A stretch of 64,000 nt of DNA from Flavobacteriaceae bacterium (GTDB lineage: Bacteria; Bacteroidota; Bacteroidia; Flavobacteriales; Flavobacteriaceae). Shown here piece after piece: positions 1 to 9,285 of the stretch. Made by a program: the position numbers and the translations under genes. Below the pieces are notes generated by a model. The model worked only from the letters and a program-made list of their open reading frames with translations, made no database searches and was not told where the DNA came from. Every line of letters starts with the position of its first letter. Positions within the stretch are counted from its first letter, which is position 1. The DNA lies in contig JANQNQ010000003.1 of the NCBI GenBank assembly GCA_028279515.1, forward strand, positions 248,001-312,000. The letters are read 5' to 3'.

Positions 1-2945
1 TCTCCATCAAAAGATAATACATAATCCTCGTCGATCACACCTCCAGTTGGATCACCAGGTTCCCAATTTTCATAGGTAGCGGGTTGTCCGCTCTGCCATA
101 CGAAGGTACCTTCTGTAACTAAATCATTATAGCCGAGAAGCAGTGGTACAGTAATACCTAAGCTAGCAGCTTGCTGTCTTATAAACTCATTTTCCTCTGA
201 CGAGCTAATGGTTACCAGATCATAACTGCTGGCTACAGCGGTATCAAAGGCGACAGACGCTGTTAAATCTATGTTGCCTACAAAGTACGTGCTATTTCCA
301 AAAGTTCCGAGCAAGGTAGTATTTGGAATACTATTGGGAACTGCTAGGAAACCACAATTATCTGAAATTGTAGGCGCGCTATAATTCACTACTTCTGGGC
401 AAGAAATACTCATGTCCGCAGGACAGGTTATGATAGGATTTTCGGTATCAGTAACTGTAATGGTTTGTGTACAGGTGCTACTATTCCCATTGATATCTTT
501 ACTAAAAAACGTATTCACCGTAGTTTGATTAACAGTTGACCCAGAAAGGACACCTGAGACTAGAATCGCTCCTGCACTATAGTCATGAACTTCATAGACA
601 AGCCGTCCCCCACCATTTCCAGGGCCATCATACCAGTTTCCATCGCTGAACATAATCACGTAATCCTCATCATCTGAGGTGCCACTTGGCTCACTATTGG
701 CCCAATTCTCATAGTTGGCAGGTTGCTGACTCTGCCAGACAAAACTTCCTTCATTAGTGATATCGTTGTAGCCTAATAAGATCCCGTTGACTCCAACACC
801 TAGCATTTGCTGTCGGAGGTACTCGTTTTCTTCGGGCGTATTGATAGTGACCAAATCGTAGCCACTTGCTTCACCAACGGCAAAGGCAAATGATGTTTGA
901 AGATTTCTGGTGTCTATAAAATAAGTACTGTTCCCAAAAGTCCCCAAGACTACCGCATTAGGTATTGATGCGGGAACTGGAAGGAAGCCACAACCATCTG
1001 AATTAGTAGCGTTATTGAAGGTCACTGTTGCGCCACAATCTACAGCAACATCTGCTGGACATGATAATGTTGGCCCTTCTGTATCATTTACAATGATGGT
1101 CTGGGTACAGGTACTAGTATTCCCCGAAGGATCGGTGGCGGTCCAGGTTACCAAGGTTGTTCCCAATGGGTATACTCCGGAAGCATCTGCTGAGTTCGTA
1201 ATATCATTGGTTAAGGTGAAGGAACAATTGTCCGTAACCGTTGGTGCAGGTACTGTAACCGTGGCCGTACATACTCCTAAATCAGTACTAACTGCAACAT
1301 CGGATGAACAACTAATGATAGGAGCTTCCGTATCATTGACCGTTATATTTTGACTACATAAAGTAATCTCGCCTGATGCCTCTAAAACGGACCAGTTTAC
1401 TACTGTTGTTCCAATCGGATAGACCCCAGAAGCATCTGCTGTATCATTGAAGCTATTGGAAAGCGTTACTGGACAATTATCTGTGGCGGTTGGAGGAGGC
1501 ACTGTGACCGTAGCATTGCACGTACCTGCGTCGGTACTGACCACAACATCTGAAGGACAAGTAATGCTTGCTGGTTCTACATCATTTACATTTATAAATT
1601 GAGCCCGATTAGTGATATTTCCGGATGGATCTGTCGCTGTCCAAATAACCACCGTTGTTCCTACAGGATAAAACCCTGAAGCGTCGGAGGTATTTGTATA
1701 ATTATTAGTAAGTGTGTACGAAGCACAGTTATCACTAACCGTTGGCATAGGTACTGTGACATTAGCACCACATATCCCTAGATCATTATCAACAGTAACT
1801 CCACCAGAAAAGACCTCAAATACTGGTGGAACCGTATCTTCTACTGTTACTGTAGCCTGACAACTGGCGGTAGCGCCATTGACATCAGTGACTGTCAGCG
1901 TCACGGTATTAGCACCTAGATTGGTACAGGTGAAACTACTCTTATCTATAGACAGTGTGAATCCAGGAATATCATCTGTAGACCCTGCGTCGATGTTTGA
2001 AACACTTATGTTGGCATTTCCTGCTCCATCCAATGCCACCGTAAAATTGGTGCACAGAGCTGTTGGTGGTGTATTTGTGCGTACCGTTCCACTCGATATG
2101 AATGAAATGGGATTGACTACCCCAAGGCAATTACCGGTAGTACATATTCCTGTGAACCCTGTTAGATTTGCATTATTAGTAATATTTAAGGCAGGGTTGA
2201 AATTTAAATTTAATACGGGCGCACCAACCGATATACCTTGAGGCTGTGTAAAAAACTGTACAGTTGCTGGGTTAGTTGAAAACGGGCGTGCTGCGGTAAA
2301 AGTTGCCGTTCCAAAAATAGGACTATTACTTATCGTGATATTGATATTCGTATACTGTACCACACCTCCCAAGGGGTTATAATCAAAAGATCCTGTGGCC
2401 GTAGCGCCATCGTTGAAGACAACATTGTTTAAATAATAGGTGTCTGGTGTATTTCTGGTCAGGCTTCCACTAATTGAATTTTCAAAAGGACTTATGATTG
2501 CATTACAATTAGCATCAAGGCAGGCGCCGATATACGAACTTGACCCTAGGTTTAGATCGACATTTGGACTTCCTACATCTAGGGATTCAGGAAATGACAA
2601 TGTTAAAATTGGGTCTCCGGTTTGGTCCGGGCTAAACGGTATCTTGAATCGGACCTCAGTACTAGAAATAGGCGTGAACTCTGTTAAGGTAACAGTTCCA
2701 TGGTTAGCACTGTTGGACAGTTGAATATTAACATTAGAATAGACACCAGCATTGTATTCGAAAGATCCTGTTGCAATTGCCCCACTATCGAATACGACAT
2801 TGTTTAAATAATAGGTGGTCTGGGAATAGCTTATGTTAAACGTTAGAAAAAGTAATCCGATAATAAGTTTGGAAATCGTTGTGTTGGGCACACTACACCA
2901 TTTATTCATTGGTAGCATTACCTTTAAGGGGTTGTTGGTCTTCAT
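1..2945 (-). CDS. Giant secreted HYR / C-type-lectin repeat protein (N-terminal part, cut by window edge)
   Basis: The reading frame stays open on the minus strand from an ATG at 2945 to the left edge, about 981 codons. A signal peptide ends near a Tyr-Ser-Gln site; the in-frame ATGs at 2918 and 2909 would also keep it. Two similar N-terminal modules contain the phrase YYLNNVVF (about 2820-2780 and 2440-2405). Next come about four hyalin (HYR)-type repeats, recognisable from recurring DNC, DASGVYP-GTT and CPADV phrases. Two C-type-lectin-like domains follow (about 1010-590 and 370-1), each with FGNSTYF, YDLVTI, EEN, FVWQSxQPAxYENW and EDYV, with another HYR between them. Role inferred: surface adhesion or glycan binding after export. 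The C-terminus and any T9SS sorting signal lie outside the window. Confidence 0.85.
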   Translation of the reverse strand, partial: MKTNNPLKVMLPMNKWCSVPNTTISKLIIGLLFLTFNISYSQTTYYLNNVVFDSGAIATGSFEYNAGVYSNVNIQLSNSANHGTVTLTEFTPISSTEVRFKIPFSPDQTGDPILTLSFPESLDVGSPNVDLNLGSSSYIGACLDANCNAIISPFENSISGSLTRNTPDTYYLNNVVFNDGATATGSFDYNPLGGVVQYTNINITISNSPIFGTATFTAARPFSTNPATVQFFTQPQGISVGAPVLNLNFNPALNITNNANLTGFTGICTTGNCLGVVNPISFISSGTVRTNTPPTALCTNFTVALDGAGNANISVSNIDAGSTDDIPGFTLSIDKSSFTCTNLGANTVTLTVTDVNGATASCQATVTVEDTVPPVFEVFSGGVTVDNDLGICGANVTVPMPTVSDNCASYTLTNNYTNTSDASGFYPVGTTVVIWTATDPSGNITNRAQFINVNDVEPASITCPSDVVVSTDAGTCNATVTVPPPTATDNCPVTLSNSFNDTADASGVYPIGTTVVNWSVLEASGEITLCSQNITVNDTEAPIISCSSDVAVSTDLGVCTATVTVPAPTVTDNCSFTLTNDITNSADASGVYPLGTTLVTWTATDPSGNTSTCTQTIIVNDTEGPTLSCPADVAVDCGATVTFNNATNSDGCGFLPVPASIPNAVVLGTFGNSTYFIDTRNLQTSFAFAVGEASGYDLVTINTPEENEYLRQQMLGVGVNGILLGYNDITNEGSFVWQSQQPANYENWANSEPSGTSDDEDYVIMFSDGNWYDGPGNGGGRLVYEVHDYSAGAILVSGVLSGSTVNQTTVNTFFSKDINGNSSTCTQTITVTDTENPIITCPADMSISCPEVVNYSAPTISDNCGFLAVPNSIPNTTLLGTFGNSTYFVGNIDLTASVAFDTAVASSYDLVTISSSEENEFIRQQAASLGITVPLLLGYNDLVTEGTFVWQSGQPATYENWEPGDPTGGVIDEDYVLSFDG

Positions 2946-3246
2946 CTGAATTATTGTTGTTGTTGATACAGTTGCTCACAAGTATAATTCATGATCTAAA
3001 CCTTTTAAAATTTCTGACGTAACAAAAAGTAACAATGCTTATTTTACGGGGCCTGAGAGCGTTTTTTGAAGGTTGCAAATTTGACGGACAGCTAGCCTTT
3101 ACTGGCTAAATGAAGTGATATTTCGATAACTTCTGTTGCTATATTTCGAATGTAGAATGTCCTTTTGATGGACAGATTTAATTGGATAAAGTACAGATCT
3201 CCCTCTTTAATTTAACTCTCACAAAACTATTCGAAACATCAAATGA
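2946..3246. other. Intergenic spacer, no gene recognised
   Basis: About 300 bases between two minus-strand genes. It holds small inverted repeats, for example TGTCC..GGACA near 3159-3176, but no convincing ORF, RNA gene or TAnnTTTG promoter placed for the giant surface-protein gene. Confidence 0.4.
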
Positions 3247-3447
3247 TCAGACTGTTTCATATGCTTCGACATCATTCAATGCTTCTAAATCCTCTTCATC
3301 ATCTGGTACGGTTTCTTGCTGTTCAGTTCGCGTGCGAGTATCGTGCACCATTCGGCTTTCTTCATAAATGACATTAGATATCCCTAGCATCCAAGCTGTC
3401 ATTACAAGGGCCATCATGTGTCGTATGTACTTGAAAATTCGTTTCAT
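3247..3447 (-). CDS. Small membrane-anchored hypothetical protein (66 aa)
   Basis: A short protein with a basic N-terminus (MKRIFKYIRH), one hydrophobic stretch at residues 10-27 and an acidic tail (PDDEEDLEAL). The composition is that of a natural small inner-membrane protein with a cytosolic charged tail, not a random frame. It lies between the surface-protein gene and a divergently transcribed anchored protein. A competing plus-strand frame at 3182-3367 is Ser-rich and lacks a signal or domain. No function is assigned. It is judged real on composition and start context only. Confidence 0.55.
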   Translation of the reverse strand: MKRIFKYIRHMMALVMTAWMLGISNVIYEESRMVHDTRTRTEQQETVPDDEEDLEALNDVEAYETV

Positions 3448-3534
3448 TTTTTAGTTTGAAGAGCTCTGTACCCCCTTTACTATCAGTAGACAACAATCAA
3501 ACCATACCCTATACAACTGAAAAATTGTCTGTCC

Positions 3535-3567
3535 TTGTCTGCGGAAGCCTTTTATGCTATACATTTG
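3535..3567 (+). promoter_or_regulatory. Bacteroidetes-type promoter, TTG-N22-TACATTTG
   Basis: TTG at 3535-3537, 22-base spacer and TACATTTG at 3560-3567 match the flavobacterial sigma consensus (TTG, 17-23 bases, TAnnTTTG). The predicted start of transcription is about 15 bases before the ATG at 3589. Confidence 0.65.
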
Positions 3568-3588
3568 TCATGAACAAACGAACCCATC

Positions 3589-4296
3589 ATGAAACGACTG
3601 CTTAAAAAACTACTTAAAATAATCGGTGCTTTACTTCTCTTGCTCCTTCTTGGTTTTGTTGTGCTGTACTTGGTATACAACAAGCCGCTTCCCGAAGGAA
3701 CGCAGGGTGCTGACGCAGATGCCTTAGCCAAAAAGATGCTAACGGCCATCAACCATGATGCGTATGAAAACACCCATTACTTAGAGTGGACCTTCAAAGG
3801 GATGCATCATTATCAGTGGTTCAAAGCAGCCAACAAAGTACATGTGTCATGGAAGGATTACAGGGTAAAACTCTTCCTTTCTAACCTAAAGAAAAGTGAG
3901 GTCTACAAAAATGATGTTCGAATTTTGGGAGACCAAGAAGAAAAGATCATCAACAAGGCTTGGGATTACTTCAACAACGATTCTTATTGGCTAGTTGCTC
4001 CGTTCAAGGTGTTTGAACCTAATGTCGTACGAAGCCTGGTCACCCTTGAAGGCGGTGAAAAGGCATTGCTTGTCACCCATACAAAAGGCGGCACTACGCC
4101 CGGAGATTCCTACCTATGGCACTTGGATGAAAACGGACTCCCCATTGGGTATGACATGTGGGTAAAGATCATTCCTATCGGTGGTGTCAAAGCCTCTTGG
4201 GACGGATGGAAAACTACAGAAAGTGGTATTAAGCTTCCAACTTCGCACAAACTATTGTTCCTTGAGTTGGATATGGGTGAGGTTGTGGCGAAGTAG
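3589..4296 (+). CDS. N-terminally anchored hypothetical protein (235 aa)
   Basis: One strong transmembrane helix follows a lysine-rich N-terminus (residues 12-30, Leu-rich), leaving a periplasmic domain of about 205 residues. That domain is rich in aromatic residues (YLEWTFKGMHHYQW, NKAWDYFNNDSYWL, YLWHLDENGLPIGYDMW). The alternating pattern suggests a beta-rich sheet, perhaps of a LolA-like type, but I do not recognise a named family. It is monocistronic, with its own promoter and a repeat-rich spacer behind it. No catalytic motif is visible. Confidence 0.8.
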   Translation: MKRLLKKLLKIIGALLLLLLLGFVVLYLVYNKPLPEGTQGADADALAKKMLTAINHDAYENTHYLEWTFKGMHHYQWFKAANKVHVSWKDYRVKLFLSNLKKSEVYKNDVRILGDQEEKIINKAWDYFNNDSYWLVAPFKVFEPNVVRSLVTLEGGEKALLVTHTKGGTTPGDSYLWHLDENGLPIGYDMWVKIIPIGGVKASWDGWKTTESGIKLPTSHKLLFLELDMGEVVAK

Positions 4297-4844
4297 TTGT
4301 TGGTTGTTGGTTCTTAGTTTTTAGTTGTTAGTTCTTGGTTCAAAACTATTCTCTTTTCAATGTTGTTAAAGGTTTTCCCTCCTAAAAAGGAGGGACTAAG
4401 GGAGGTGTATAGTATTCGATAGAAGTAATCTTTTTTTACACACCCCTTAATCCCCTCTTTCTAGAGGGGAAGTACTATGTACTCAATACTAACTACTCAC
4501 CGCTAAATATACCTTCGTCAAAATATATTTTGCTTCGGTAGTGCTCGTTCTCGACTGGTTTCGCCAGATATCTTCGTACAAAACATATTTTGCACTCAAC
4601 AGTGCTCGTTCTCGACTGCGCTCGAACTGACATTTCAACTATTTCAAGATAAAACAGTGTACTTTACACTCTGTACTTAGTACTTAATACTTTGTACTCA
4701 CATCTCACATCTCACATCTCAATACACCTTCGCTGTAAAGCTTCGGCGTATAAAGAAGAAACCACCCCCGTATAAACGAGAGTGGCGCTATTGATCATAA
4801 AATGCTTACTATACACCCCTTGTATTGTGCAGCCGTTTTATGAC
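4297..4844. repeat. Repeat-rich intergenic region
   Basis: No gene is seen here. The region holds (i) TTAGTT/TTGGTT quasi-repeats at 4297-4340; (ii) an inverted pair of a GC-rich element of about 33 bases at 4376-4410 and 4437-4470, each a hairpin in itself (CCCTCC..GGAGGG; CCCCTC..GAGGGG); (iii) two direct copies, 61 bases apart, of AGTGCTCGTTCTCGACTG at 4540-4557 and 4601-4618, with similar flanks; (iv) GTACTTAGTACTTAATAC-like and CATCTCA repeats at about 4660-4720. Function is unknown. Confidence 0.75.
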
Positions 4845-7800
4845 TTAAGGCGTTCTATCTGTAGGAGTTCTCATATTGTTCTCTGGTAATTGAGATTCGA
4901 TCACGTAGAAAACAGAATTGAACAGTTGATTACTTGGATGAGCCAGTATATTGTCCTTGATGGTTAATAGCTCGTTCCCTGCATTTAGGAATATGGTCTC
5001 TCCATCAAGATACAAGTCAGTAGCATAGTAACCTGTTGGTTTATAAAACACTGAAGCTCCAAACGGACTCTCGCTGGTTGAAACGTCTAGCACCAATTGT
5101 TTGATAGTCACAGACTCTGCTCCTGTATTCAGGAATACGACTTGTCCGTCATTGTTGGCATCCCCCGCCCACATTCCGAAGGTGTTTGATGGCATTCCGA
5201 AGCTCGTTTGTGCGTTGCTTCCGAAGGTAATACTATTGCTGGCATCTGTGAAGTCGATGGATGAAACTGTACTTGACAATGCAACGGTATTGGCCGTCAT
5301 GATACCTAAGTGATTTCGATGCTTTATCGCGATATAGTAATTGCCCGGAGCAACTGTAAACGCTAGCGGAGTGTTTCCGTCTAAAGAAACCACATCTCCA
5401 TCTCTTTGCAGTAACGCAGATGTTGAAGCCAAAATGTTTGTATTGGTTGTTGCGTCACGAAGTTCAACAAGCACCCAATCAACAATATTGTCTGACGCTG
5501 TTCCTGTATCGCCAAATACACTTGCATTTACTGAAACCCCGTTTTCATAAGGTGAGTCTGTTGGCAGGTGATTGTTTGCCCTTAAATCATCACGCATCAG
5601 GTTTACTCCTTGGGCCACGCCTAAGAAAGCACCTTGCAGATACACTTTAGTCGCCAATTGAACTGAACCTGCACTGATATTTAGTATGTAGTCCTCTACT
5701 TCTCCTTCAGGTTCGGTGGCTGAACAAGCATCACCCACATCCCCTGCTCCAAAGGCATAGAAATGACGTATTCTTAAACGTGTACTGCCAGCTAGCGCGT
5801 GATTTGGTATGTTGATCGTGGTTGCATATGAAGTAGTTCCGTCGTTATTGAGTGTGGCAATGAGCTCGTCTTGGTCATTGAAGTCAAGATCTTGATTCCA
5901 GTCTGCCCAAATGGCCAATCGGTTTCCTGCGGTTGTAAACTCAAATCCGTGTGATACAGTCACCGTAATCGGATATCCCTGCCCAACTTCTACATTGGTG
6001 CTCAGGGCATCGTAATACGCATAGCCCGTTGCACTATCAGCAGTGCCATTACTTATCGATCCAAAATCTACATTGGTTATGTGACGGGTACTAGGTGAGT
6101 TTGCAGCAGGAGTACAATAATCTGTGTTTCCTTCAGCATCCGTTGTAGCGTTGACTGTATTCGAAAAAGTAGAGTTTCCGCTGGCGTTAAACGCCCTTAC
6201 CTGATAGCTATACGACGTTTCAGGCGTTAATCCAGTGTCAACATAAGTAGTGACATCAGCTCCTAGTGAAGCTATTTGGCTTCCGTCTCTAAAAACATGA
6301 AAACCACTTTCATCATTGGCATTGTCGGTCCAATTCAGGGTTATCTGTGCTGAACCATCTACGGTAGCTCCTAAAGCCGAAGGCGCTGTTGGCGGATTAC
6401 CACCAGCACTTGGCGTAGGAATGGCTCCATTGGGTTGTGTATTGTATGCATAGTCGGTCAAGGTATACGAAGTACCATCACCAGATACCGTTATACGAAA
6501 CCACCCGTAACAAGGGTTGCCATTAATGGTAAATCTGAATCCGATAAAACCTGTGACTCCATCCCATGCGGTATATGAAGCGTCTCTAATGTTGTGCAGA
6601 TCAGGATAGGCTCCGCCATCTACAAAGTTGCTAGAATCATCAATCACCGAATCAAACCCAATGGGCGTAACGTTGCGCGTGGTCCCTTCGCATACCAAAG
6701 GTTTTGTATAGGTTTCTAGACGGAGGTCTCCCCCATCAACAAACACTCCGTAATCGGTATTATCTCCTTGCTCAATTCGGAAGAATTCCCATGTATTGCT
6801 GGCATCTACAGTAAGATCTGCAATATCTACGTAGAAAATCCCGTAAGGATCCAAGAAATCAAGGTCTATTGAAAAAGACGTACTAGTAAGCACACTAGCG
6901 CCGCCTGTAATGGCCGCATCTAAGAAGGTGACGGTCACGTTGGCGTCATTTGCATCGGCATGGTCATTAGCATTACCAGAGAATCCAACGGTCAAAGTTG
7001 TATTGTTGGATACAGTCAAATTAGCCGATAGACCTGCTGGAACTCCGGTAATGGTATAATGTGTGTTTTCAACAAAGTTGCCTGAACTTTGTGTAAATGT
7101 ACCTCCATTGGTCACTAGACTTAATGTGGCTTGCCCAGGGATGCTTCCATCGTTGGCAGCATCTTCTCCTAAGCCGGTTGGTGATATGCTCATATCAACA
7201 CCACCATTGGTAGCCCCGGTTACGATAGTGCCAAAAGGCTCTGTGTTATAAGCATAATCAAAGATCGTGTACGAGTCACCCGTTGCATTCACTTCGGCTC
7301 TAAACCAGCCATAACAGGGTCTTCCATTGATTTGTACCTGAAAGCCAAAATACCCTTGTTGTCCGTCCCAGGTTGTATAGGTGCTGGTCCTAAGATCATG
7401 AAGATCCGGATAAGCACCACCGTCTACCCAATTACTGGAAGAAGTAATGCTCGTATTCGCAGGAAGTAAGCTGATATTGCGCGTTCCCGTTTCACAAACG
7501 ATTGGTTTTTGATACGTTTCAAAACGTAAGTTTCCGTTTTCATAAAAGGCTCCATAGGCCGGGTCGCTTCCCTCCTGAACCGCAAAAGGATCCCAGGTCG
7601 TGGTAGAGTTGACCGTTTGATCTTCTATATCTACATAAATGATCTCATAGGGGTCCAAGAAATTGAAGCTAAGCCCAATATTGGCTGTAGCCAAGCTCGA
7701 AGCTCCTCCTGTAATGGCAGCATCTAATAGTGTAATGCTACCATTGGCATCATTAGCATTGGCGTGTGCCGCAGCGTTTCCTGTTACAGTAACTGTTAGT

Positions 7801-8978
7801 TGTTGATTGCTGTTTACCGCGATAGTAACATCTAGCCCTGCCGGAAGATTCGTTGTATAATGAGTGTTTTCAACCAAAGCACCACTACTTTGTGTAAAAG
7901 TGGTTCCTGTAATTGTTATCACTGGTGTTTGATCAAAACTTCCATCATTAGCAATTGCCTCTAGGAGATTGGGGGTGTCATTCGACAAAAAAGAAGTAAC
8001 ACTATCATCAACACCCGTGTCGATCAAGTTCTGCGTTTGCCATAAAGGCTGACGTGTTGGATGGTTAAGGGCTGCCAACATTCTGGCAACCTGTCCTTGG
8101 GTGTACATTTTGTAGCAACCTGCAGCTCCATTGTATCCCATATAATTTTCATAATTGATCAATGCCCCGCAATCGCTGGTCTCACTACAACCGCCGCCAT
8201 TATCTCTTGTATCTTGGGGAGTATCAGCCACTTGGTCAGTTCCAGAACATCCACCTTCGTGCGTATGTATCAAGTTTAGGTAATGACCAAACTCATGGGT
8301 AAACACCGAAGCAAACTCCTTATTCGTGTTGTCATGTAAATAAGCACCATTGTAGACCACTCTTGCAATGTCAAGATCAGACATGGTGGTGTTTGGATAC
8401 CATGCTACGCCAGAGTTTGTGAGCACTCCGTCGCCGTATAGGTCATTGGTGATGTACACGTTCATGTACTTATAGTTGTCCCAACCATCTCTGGCTACTG
8501 CAGGGCTTCCGTAATTTCCCATTCCGGATTCTGCGGGGTAAAACACAACTCCAGAGGTGCTTGCACCATTGGGGTCGATCTTGGCTAGTTTAAATTCAAT
8601 GTCAAGGGTCGCTTTGATAGGATCAAAGTTGGCGTCAATCGTGTTCCAGTCATCATTGAGCCCATTAAAATCTTCGTTCAACTTTTCGAGTGCTGTAATA
8701 ACCTTCTGTTCAGTCACGGTTTGTCCGCTATGCACGGTACCATATACGTGTACCACTACCGGAATGGTATAGGTTGCGCGTCTTTCAATCCTTCCGGCAT
8801 TTAGATCTTCGACAAATTGTCGCGTATATTCATTGAATTCGTCATGGGCTCTTTTGGCGTCGGGATTATTCCGAAGAAAAGAATCGTTAATCTCTGAAGC
8901 CTTACAATCAGGTGTGGTTTGAGCATGCAAGAAGGGGCAAAATGCCATCAACAGCAGCAGTAGTAGTTTCGTTTTCAT
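4845..8978 (-). CDS. Secreted M43-family (cytophagalysin-like) zinc metalloprotease with FN3 and GEVED modules
   Basis: This is a 1377-residue protein with a signal peptide ending near Ala-Gln at residue 20. The catalytic domain carries HEFGHYLNLIH: H228, E229, H232 and H238 form the HExxHxxGxxH-type zinc site, with Asn in place of the usual Gly. It is followed by DTPQDT and Cys-rich loops as in pappalysin/M43 enzymes. Two near-identical modules (about 340-600 and 600-850) end in phrases such as NPCYGWFR and TDYAYNT. A fibronectin-III domain (about 865-950) and a GEVEDY domain (about 970-1080) follow. The C-terminal part has a GDANNDGQV dockerin-like loop. A canonical T9SS sorting domain is not obvious. 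Likely role: extracellular protein degradation. Confidence 0.88.
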   Translation of the reverse strand: MKTKLLLLLLMAFCPFLHAQTTPDCKASEINDSFLRNNPDAKRAHDEFNEYTRQFVEDLNAGRIERRATYTIPVVVHVYGTVHSGQTVTEQKVITALEKLNEDFNGLNDDWNTIDANFDPIKATLDIEFKLAKIDPNGASTSGVVFYPAESGMGNYGSPAVARDGWDNYKYMNVYITNDLYGDGVLTNSGVAWYPNTTMSDLDIARVVYNGAYLHDNTNKEFASVFTHEFGHYLNLIHTHEGGCSGTDQVADTPQDTRDNGGGCSETSDCGALINYENYMGYNGAAGCYKMYTQGQVARMLAALNHPTRQPLWQTQNLIDTGVDDSVTSFLSNDTPNLLEAIANDGSFDQTPVITITGTTFTQSSGALVENTHYTTNLPAGLDVTIAVNSNQQLTVTVTGNAAAHANANDANGSITLLDAAITGGASSLATANIGLSFNFLDPYEIIYVDIEDQTVNSTTTWDPFAVQEGSDPAYGAFYENGNLRFETYQKPIVCETGTRNISLLPANTSITSSSNWVDGGAYPDLHDLRTSTYTTWDGQQGYFGFQVQINGRPCYGWFRAEVNATGDSYTIFDYAYNTEPFGTIVTGATNGGVDMSISPTGLGEDAANDGSIPGQATLSLVTNGGTFTQSSGNFVENTHYTITGVPAGLSANLTVSNNTTLTVGFSGNANDHADANDANVTVTFLDAAITGGASVLTSTSFSIDLDFLDPYGIFYVDIADLTVDASNTWEFFRIEQGDNTDYGVFVDGGDLRLETYTKPLVCEGTTRNVTPIGFDSVIDDSSNFVDGGAYPDLHNIRDASYTAWDGVTGFIGFRFTINGNPCYGWFRITVSGDGTSYTLTDYAYNTQPNGAIPTPSAGGNPPTAPSALGATVDGSAQITLNWTDNANDESGFHVFRDGSQIASLGADVTTYVDTGLTPETSYSYQVRAFNASGNSTFSNTVNATTDAEGNTDYCTPAANSPSTRHITNVDFGSISNGTADSATGYAYYDALSTNVEVGQGYPITVTVSHGFEFTTAGNRLAIWADWNQDLDFNDQDELIATLNNDGTTSYATTINIPNHALAGSTRLRIRHFYAFGAGDVGDACSATEPEGEVEDYILNISAGSVQLATKVYLQGAFLGVAQGVNLMRDDLRANNHLPTDSPYENGVSVNASVFGDTGTASDNIVDWVLVELRDATTNTNILASTSALLQRDGDVVSLDGNTPLAFTVAPGNYYIAIKHRNHLGIMTANTVALSSTVSSIDFTDASNSITFGSNAQTSFGMPSNTFGMWAGDANNDGQVVFLNTGAESVTIKQLVLDVSTSESPFGASVFYKPTGYYATDLYLDGETIFLNAGNELLTIKDNILAHPSNQLFNSVFYVIESQLPENNMRTPTDRTP

Positions 8979-9285
8979 GATTAGGAGGATTTGCTATTGG
9001 TTAACGTTTTAATAAAAAAATGATATTTCTTTTGGTAAAAAATTGAGGAGTCCTCAGTATTTTAACAATATCTGTGTCAAAATTATAGATACACCAATAG
9101 CCTCACCCTATACAAGTTAACGGAAAGCGATATTATATTAGCCAATACATGAGAGTTCAGAAAAAAATGAGTTCATCTTGCATAAAACCTTGCATGTTTT
9201 GTAGGTTTTATTGTTAACAAAATCAAAGCACTATCTGCTTTATTATACGGGTCCAAAATCGTAACTTCGCAACTTTGCAGTTGCT
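8979..9285. other. Divergent promoter region between metalloprotease and uvrA
   Basis: A 307-base spacer without a gene. On the minus strand TAATTTTG (9085-9078) fits the -7 element, but no TTG sits 17-23 bases upstream. It also holds an inverted repeat TGAGGA-G-TCCTCA at 9044-9056 and a 9-bp stem ATAAAACCT/AGGTTTTAT at 9182-9211. On the plus strand CAACTTTG (9270-9277) is a one-mismatch -7 candidate very close to the uvrA start. Confidence 0.4.

Noticed and set aside
1015-2724. Several plus-strand frames opposite the surface-protein gene
   Set aside because: They are complements of the HYR repeats; the minus-strand frame is open for over 980 codons with recognised modules.
3182-3367. Plus-strand 61-residue frame
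   Set aside because: Ser-rich, no signal, and overlaps the better-formed minus-strand small protein.
4690-4722. CATCTCA tandem repeats as a CRISPR array
   Set aside because: Units of seven bases without spacers and no cas genes; simple sequence repeat only.
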